A model generated the notes under the pieces. That model saw only the letters and a program-made list of their open reading frames with translations. It made no database searches and was not told the DNA's origin. DNA of 6,124 nt, from assembly GCA_017940955.1 (NCBI GenBank), contig JAGAXP010000013.1, positions 1 to 6,124 on the forward strand. Direction: 5' to 3'. This document shows positions 3,859 through 6,124 of this stretch, one piece after another. The stretch is from Oribacterium sp. (GTDB lineage: Bacteria > Bacillota_A > Clostridia > Lachnospirales > Lachnospiraceae). Numbering within the stretch: the first letter of the stretch is position 1; every line of letters starts with the position of its first letter. The position numbers and the translations under genes are program-made.

Positions 3859-5943
3859 CTTCTGTCCTACAGGTGTTTCTCCAACACCGTTCCAGGCGCC
3901 ATCGGCACCAACTGTATGTCCGTCAGGTGTTACTGATGAACGATATAATCTTCCCTGTGATGATCCCGGAACTGTCTCGAAATAGTACCACTTGTTTTCG
4001 ATGTTCTTCCAGCCGGTTGCCATTCTTCCGCGCCATCCGTCCTTCTCCGGCATAAGATAGAATCTTTCGTTATTGTAGTCGAACCAGTTGGTTCGCATAT
4101 TTCCATCATCATTAAAGTAGTACCAGTATCTGAGTCCATTGTAGTCGAGGCTCATCCACTCGGATTTAGCTAAAGTTCCGTCTGACTTTGTGTATGTCCA
4201 GGTGTCAGCATTTGGCTCGTTAGCCCACTTTCCGCCTACATCACTTGCAGCTACACCCGACTCCGCCTGGTGGTTCTCAGGCACGTTACCGGAGGTTACA
4301 TTATTGATCTCATCAACCATTGCCTGTGAAGCACTGTTCTTGGATGATGAACCGGAACTGCTTCTGCTGCCACTTGAATCGCTGTCGGAATCACTATCGG
4401 AATCACTGTCACTTGAGCTTGAGCTTGAAAGCCTTGGAATAGTCTCCTCTTTGGTATGTGACGGATCATTTTCACAAGTGTATACCTTTAAGCCTTCTTC
4501 ATCATAGGTTGGTCTCTTTGTGACCTCATAGGCACCCCACTTGTGACCGATGGCTCCAATTATGTATCCCGACTTGTCAGTTATCTCAGATACTCCGGTT
4601 TTGTCCCCAAACCATGCTCCGCATTCCGTGCATTCATAATGTTCTTTATAACCATCCTCTGTACATGTCGGTTCTTTCGCCTCGACCAACTTGATGGTAT
4701 GCGTATGGGCTTCACCCTTTTTCTTGATAGTTACCGTAATAACTTTTGCCTCGCTGTCAGTGTGAGCATTATCGCCGACAGCCTTGTACCAAACATAATA
4801 GTCCTTCGCATCAACACCTGTTGAGATGGATTCCTCCCAACCGGAAGTCGGAGCAGTTGTAGAATCCGTACCGAGGGCATAATTCATAGTGCCACCCTCA
4901 GCTGTTCCTGCGGTTACAAGTTCCTGAGCTTTCTCGTTGTAAGTCAGGTCATTTGCTTTCGGATCGGTTGTTACAGTTGCAGCCGGTTTTATGTAAGGAA
5001 ACAATAATTTCTTATAAGCTGCAAGATTCGCACCGCTTGTATTTATGGGGATTTCTTTTCCATCACCAGTTCCTTCTACTGTGGACCAACCCTTGCCTGC
5101 GACGCTGTTCTTAACCGGACCTCTTGAGGCACTAGTAGTGCCGCTAACTGTTAAAGAAGTAATTTCAGCCCCGATTGTTATTGAGCCTGAACTGCCCATA
5201 AATAAGCCATAAGCTTCACCACTACTGTTTGTTCCAGTCGCCTTCACTGTTCCGCCAGTAATGCTAATATCATTAGCATCATAAATTGCATAACTGTAAC
5301 CGGAAGTGGAGTTTGTTGCATTCGCAGTAACTGTACCACCGGTAATTTCGACACCATTCATACTTTGAATTCCATAATTGGCTCCAGTAGCCTCTACATT
5401 TCCACCATTAATGCTAATTCCGCCCTTTGCATTAATCCCACTCGAATCGATTCCACTTGCTTTAATTGTTCCGCTATCTATTTTCACGCTTCTATAATCT
5501 GTCCCAATTCCGCTTGATGTACCCGTGGTGTTTAGAGAACCATCTCCGGAAAAGGTAAATGAACCATAAGAACCACCCCCATAGATTCCAGCCGTGATGC
5601 CAGCCCCAATGATTGAATTGTCTCCTTCCAATATGATATTGAGAGGTTTATTTGGCGCATCGTTATTATAATAATAGATTCCTGCTGTGTAATTCCAATG
5701 ACTGTTATACTTATAACCTGTATCAATATTCACCCCATTTAGTGACAGTGTATTTGTTTCTGCGTTATAGCTCGCCTTATTGCTTCCGCCTATATTGTCC
5801 GCGTTATCACTTGTCACCTGCACGCCGCCGACCCAGAGGGGGTAAGTAGTATCCGCATAAGCCGTCAAACTCATCCCGGGCATAAGTCCCAGCATAAGCG
5901 CTAAACTTAGCAAGCTGCTCAAAAGTCGTTTTTTAGTTTTCAT
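3856..5943 (-). CDS. Secreted modular cell-surface protein with C-terminal wall-binding repeats
   Basis: The 695-aa product starts with a clear signal peptide (MKTKKR, hydrophobic core 7-26, cleavage after AYA at 30). Modules in order: (1) 33-110, a YPLWVGGVQVTSDNADNI domain seen in many Lachnospiraceae surface proteins; (2) about 110-270, Gly/Ser/Thr-rich repeats of the form 'I-x-GG-x-V-x-A-x-G' (at 155, 176, 198 and 227), which suggest a right-handed beta-helix as in carbohydrate-active or adhesive proteins; (3) 318-408, an MBG-like Ig-type module (LTYNEKAQELVTAGTAEGG, YYVWYKAVGD); (4) 413-505, a Cys/His-rich module (HTH, CTEDGYKEHYECTECG, C490); (5) 506-540, a Ser-rich linker with six SD dipeptides; (6) about 578-695, aromatic choline/glucan-binding-type repeats (WYYF, GWKNIENKWYYF, DGAWNG) that would hold it non-covalently on the wall. 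No catalytic motif is seen, so adhesion or wall-associated glycan binding is the best inference. AAGGAGA lies 9 nt upstream of the ATG. It is the first gene of a two-gene operon. Confidence 0.9.
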   Translation of the reverse strand: MKTKKRLLSSLLSLALMLGLMPGMSLTAYADTTYPLWVGGVQVTSDNADNIGGSNKASYNAETNTLSLNGVNIDTGYKYNSHWNYTAGIYYYNNDAPNKPLNIILEGDNSIIGAGITAGIYGGGSYGSFTFSGDGSLNTTGTSSGIGTDYRSVKIDSGTIKASGIDSSGINAKGGISINGGNVEATGANYGIQSMNGVEITGGTVTANATNSTSGYSYAIYDANDISITGGTVKATGTNSSGEAYGLFMGSSGSITIGAEITSLTVSGTTSASRGPVKNSVAGKGWSTVEGTGDGKEIPINTSGANLAAYKKLLFPYIKPAATVTTDPKANDLTYNEKAQELVTAGTAEGGTMNYALGTDSTTAPTSGWEESISTGVDAKDYYVWYKAVGDNAHTDSEAKVITVTIKKKGEAHTHTIKLVEAKEPTCTEDGYKEHYECTECGAWFGDKTGVSEITDKSGYIIGAIGHKWGAYEVTKRPTYDEEGLKVYTCENDPSHTKEETIPRLSSSSSSDSDSDSDSDSDSSGSRSSSGSSSKNSASQAMVDEINNVTSGNVPENHQAESGVAASDVGGKWANEPNADTWTYTKSDGTLAKSEWMSLDYNGLRYWYYFNDDGNMRTNWFDYNNERFYLMPEKDGWRGRMATGWKNIENKWYYFETVPGSSQGRLYRSSVTPDGHTVGADGAWNGVGETPVGQK
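4378..4413 (-). repeat. Ser-Asp dipeptide repeat tract
   Basis: Six consecutive SD dipeptides (residues 511-522 of the 695-aa protein) are encoded by a 12-bp-period DNA repeat (GGAATCACT recurring on the plus strand). The tract lies within a longer Ser-rich linker. Such tracts separate ligand-binding regions from wall-binding regions in Gram-positive adhesins, and they can vary in length. Confidence 0.8.
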
Positions 5944-5951
5944 AGTAGATT

Positions 5952-5960
5952 GTCTCCTTT
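5952..5960 (-). promoter_or_regulatory. Shine-Dalgarno of the 695-aa surface protein gene
   Basis: Minus-strand AAAGGAGA lies 9 nt upstream of the ATG at 5941-5943 and fixes this start. I found no convincing promoter between 5961 and 6124, so transcription may come from further upstream. Confidence 0.7.
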
Positions 5961-5972
5961 ATGCAATACTCA

Positions 5973-6009
5973 CGGCTGTTATGGTTGCCGCAAAACCTTG
6001 TTAAATAAC
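5973..6009 (-). promoter_or_regulatory. Leader RNA with two mutually exclusive hairpins
   Basis: On the minus strand the segment GTTAT-(7 nt)-GGTT can pair with AACC-ATAAC across a 7-nt loop (5978-6009). Alternatively CGGC (5987-5990) can pair with GCCG (5973-5976), which encloses the AACCATAAC strand in its loop. The two folds compete for the same bases about 15-35 nt upstream of the Shine-Dalgarno. This could be a regulatory leader, but the stems are short (9 bp with a bulge versus 4 bp) and no known riboswitch core is recognised. Confidence 0.3.
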
Positions 6010-6016
6010 CACTAAA

Positions 6017-6060
6017 CCGCCGAACCCAACAGGGAACATAATCCCTATTAAGTCCGACGG
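6017..6060 (-). terminator. 44-nt two-stem hairpin after the edge gene; terminator or leader structure
   Basis: On the minus strand CCGTCGGAC (6052-6060) pairs with GTTCGGCGG (6017-6025) at all 9 positions, with two G-U wobbles. A symmetric 5x5 internal loop follows, then a perfect 5-bp stem AGGGA/TCCCT around a 6-nt loop. It starts directly after a TGA stop (6061-6063), the usual place for a terminator. The downstream tail (TTTAGTGGTTATTT) is only moderately T-rich, so termination may be weak. It could instead be the upper part of a structured leader of the surface-protein operon. The fold is well supported; its role is not. Confidence 0.5.
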
Positions 6061-6123
6061 TCATCCATCATCTGTATATACATTTACACGCCAAAAGAAA
6101 GCATAGCTCAGATCACTCTGCTC
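6061..6123 (-). CDS. Possible C-terminal end of an unidentified gene (cut by window edge)
   Basis: Of the three minus-strand frames entering from the right edge, only this one stays open, giving 20 codons that end SYAFFWRVNVYTDDG before TGA at 6061-6063. The stop is followed immediately by a strong hairpin, which fits the end of a real gene. I recognise no family, and a frame this short can be open by chance. Confidence 0.3.
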   Translation of the reverse strand, partial: EQSDLSYAFFWRVNVYTDDG

Positions 6124-6124
6124 T

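Overview
The window looks like a chromosomal piece of a Gram-positive Clostridia bacterium, most likely Lachnospiraceae. The clues are the secreted protein at the right, which combines a signal peptide, a 'YPLWVGGVQV' domain, an MBG-like domain, a Cys/His module, a Ser-Asp linker and C-terminal aromatic wall-binding repeats. Strong AGGAG-type ribosome-binding sites and a KtrB/TrkH-type potassium transporter fit as well. This placement is inferred from protein style, not from a marker gene. Every supported gene lies on the minus strand, so transcription runs from right to left.

Layout in transcription order. At the right edge (6061-6123) is the possible last 20 codons of an unidentified gene. 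A 44-nt hairpin (6017-6060) follows its stop codon at once, and then comes a leader that can fold in alternative ways. Next is a two-gene operon for secreted proteins: a 695-aa modular surface protein (3856-5943) and a 365-aa protein (2748-3845) with a very long acidic low-complexity stalk and a C-terminal lipocalin-like (DUF5640-like) domain. Their genes are 10 bp apart, and the stop codon of the first is fused to the Shine-Dalgarno of the second. A strong two-part hairpin terminator (2668-2719) closes this operon.

A potassium uptake unit follows: a good promoter (2628-2656), trkH/ktrB (1145-2569) and, after a 155-bp gap, a trkA/ktrA-like gene (570-989). The TrkA-like protein has a complete NAD-binding RCK_N domain but stops before any RCK_C domain. 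In KtrA homologues RCK_C is the part that binds c-di-AMP, so this is the most notable protein-level oddity in the window.

The 486 bp from 84 to 569 contain no gene but are rich in structure: three hairpins downstream of trkA, a nested long-loop structure ending in six T's that probably terminates trk transcription, a 12-bp imperfect inverted repeat spanning 193 bp, and a clear extended -10 promoter with a 10-bp palindrome just upstream of it. That promoter drives the first 23 codons of what looks like an M18-family aminopeptidase, cut by the left edge.

I found no CRISPR array, tRNA, rRNA, recognisable transposase or defence gene. Nothing in the window is clearly a new system. The points most worth following up are the RCK_N-only TrkA, the structured leader of the surface-protein operon, the repeat/palindrome elements in 253-566, and the paired secreted proteins.
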